DNA from: CAYSCZ01 sp964429655
GTDB lineage: Bacteria; Bacteroidota; Bacteroidia; Cytophagales; Cyclobacteriaceae
DNA length: 6,706 nt
Reading direction: 5' to 3'
Assembly: GCA_964429655.1 (NCBI GenBank)
Contig: CAYSCZ010000101.1
Coordinates: forward strand, 1 to 6,706
Part shown: in pieces, positions 6,683 through 6,706 of the stretch
Position numbering within the stretch: the stretch's first letter is position 1
How the letters are laid out: every line of letters starts with the position of its first letter
Notes under the pieces: model-generated
The model's input: only the letters and a program-made list of their open reading frames with translations
Database searches by the model: none
Told to the model about the DNA's origin: nothing
Translations under genes and position numbers: made by a program

Positions 6683-6706
6683 AAAAACCCTCACGATATG
6701 TGAGGG
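6681..6706 (-). terminator. Intrinsic terminator of the gene upstream (right of window)
   Basis: On the minus strand a perfect 7-bp stem (CCCTCAC paired with GTGAGGG, 6706-6700 and 6694-6688) closes a 5-base loop and is followed by seven T residues (6687-6681). This is a Rho-independent terminator for transcription running right to left. It would end a gene lying beyond position 6706 and separates that gene from the six-gene operon. The hairpin touches the window edge, so the stem may be longer, and an A-run beyond 6706 could make it bidirectional. Confidence 0.85.

Noticed and set aside
1..6706. CRISPR array, tRNA or rRNA genes, intact insertion sequence
   Set aside because: No regularly spaced repeats, cloverleaf-like or rRNA-like sequence, or transposase frame was seen on either strand; nearly the whole window is occupied by the six genes.

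Overview
The window is AT-rich DNA that looks like a Bacteroidota chromosome, most likely Cytophagales. The evidence is a BatA-type double-transmembrane/VWA protein, two DUF4199 membrane proteins, the glycosyltransferase sequence styles, an exact TAnnTTTG -7 promoter motif and the absence of strong Shine-Dalgarno sequences. The taxonomic call is an inference from protein style, not from a marker gene.

Layout. All six supported genes lie on the minus strand and read right to left. They form one very compact unit from about 6646 to 249. At the right edge (6681-6706) is an intrinsic terminator for an upstream gene outside the window. A 34-base gap with a probable promoter follows. The gene order is: a 667-aa BatA/VWA-like membrane protein with a GTG start; a 426-aa dihydroorotase homologue; two DUF4199 membrane proteins; a GtrB/DPM1-type family 2 glycosyltransferase with two C-terminal membrane helices; and a GT-B family 4 glycosyltransferase. 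Successive genes overlap by 1, 14, 4 or 4 nt or are separated by 1 nt, so co-transcription and translational coupling are very likely. The leftmost 248 bases hold no gene I can support, only a coding-like stretch without a start, and no clear terminator.

How the genes may work together. Every product except the dihydroorotase homologue and the GT4 enzyme is predicted to be membrane-bound. The operon therefore looks devoted to the cell envelope: a membrane-anchored VWA protein with a large predicted periplasmic domain, two small membrane proteins, a probable polyprenyl-phosphate sugar transferase and a cytosolic sugar transferase. The dihydroorotase homologue is the outlier. It keeps the fold and several substrate-loop motifs but has lost at least three metal-binding histidines, so it is probably not a working pyrimidine enzyme. 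No pyr gene is nearby. A non-catalytic amidohydrolase-fold protein locked by overlapping reading frames into an envelope operon is the most interesting signal here.
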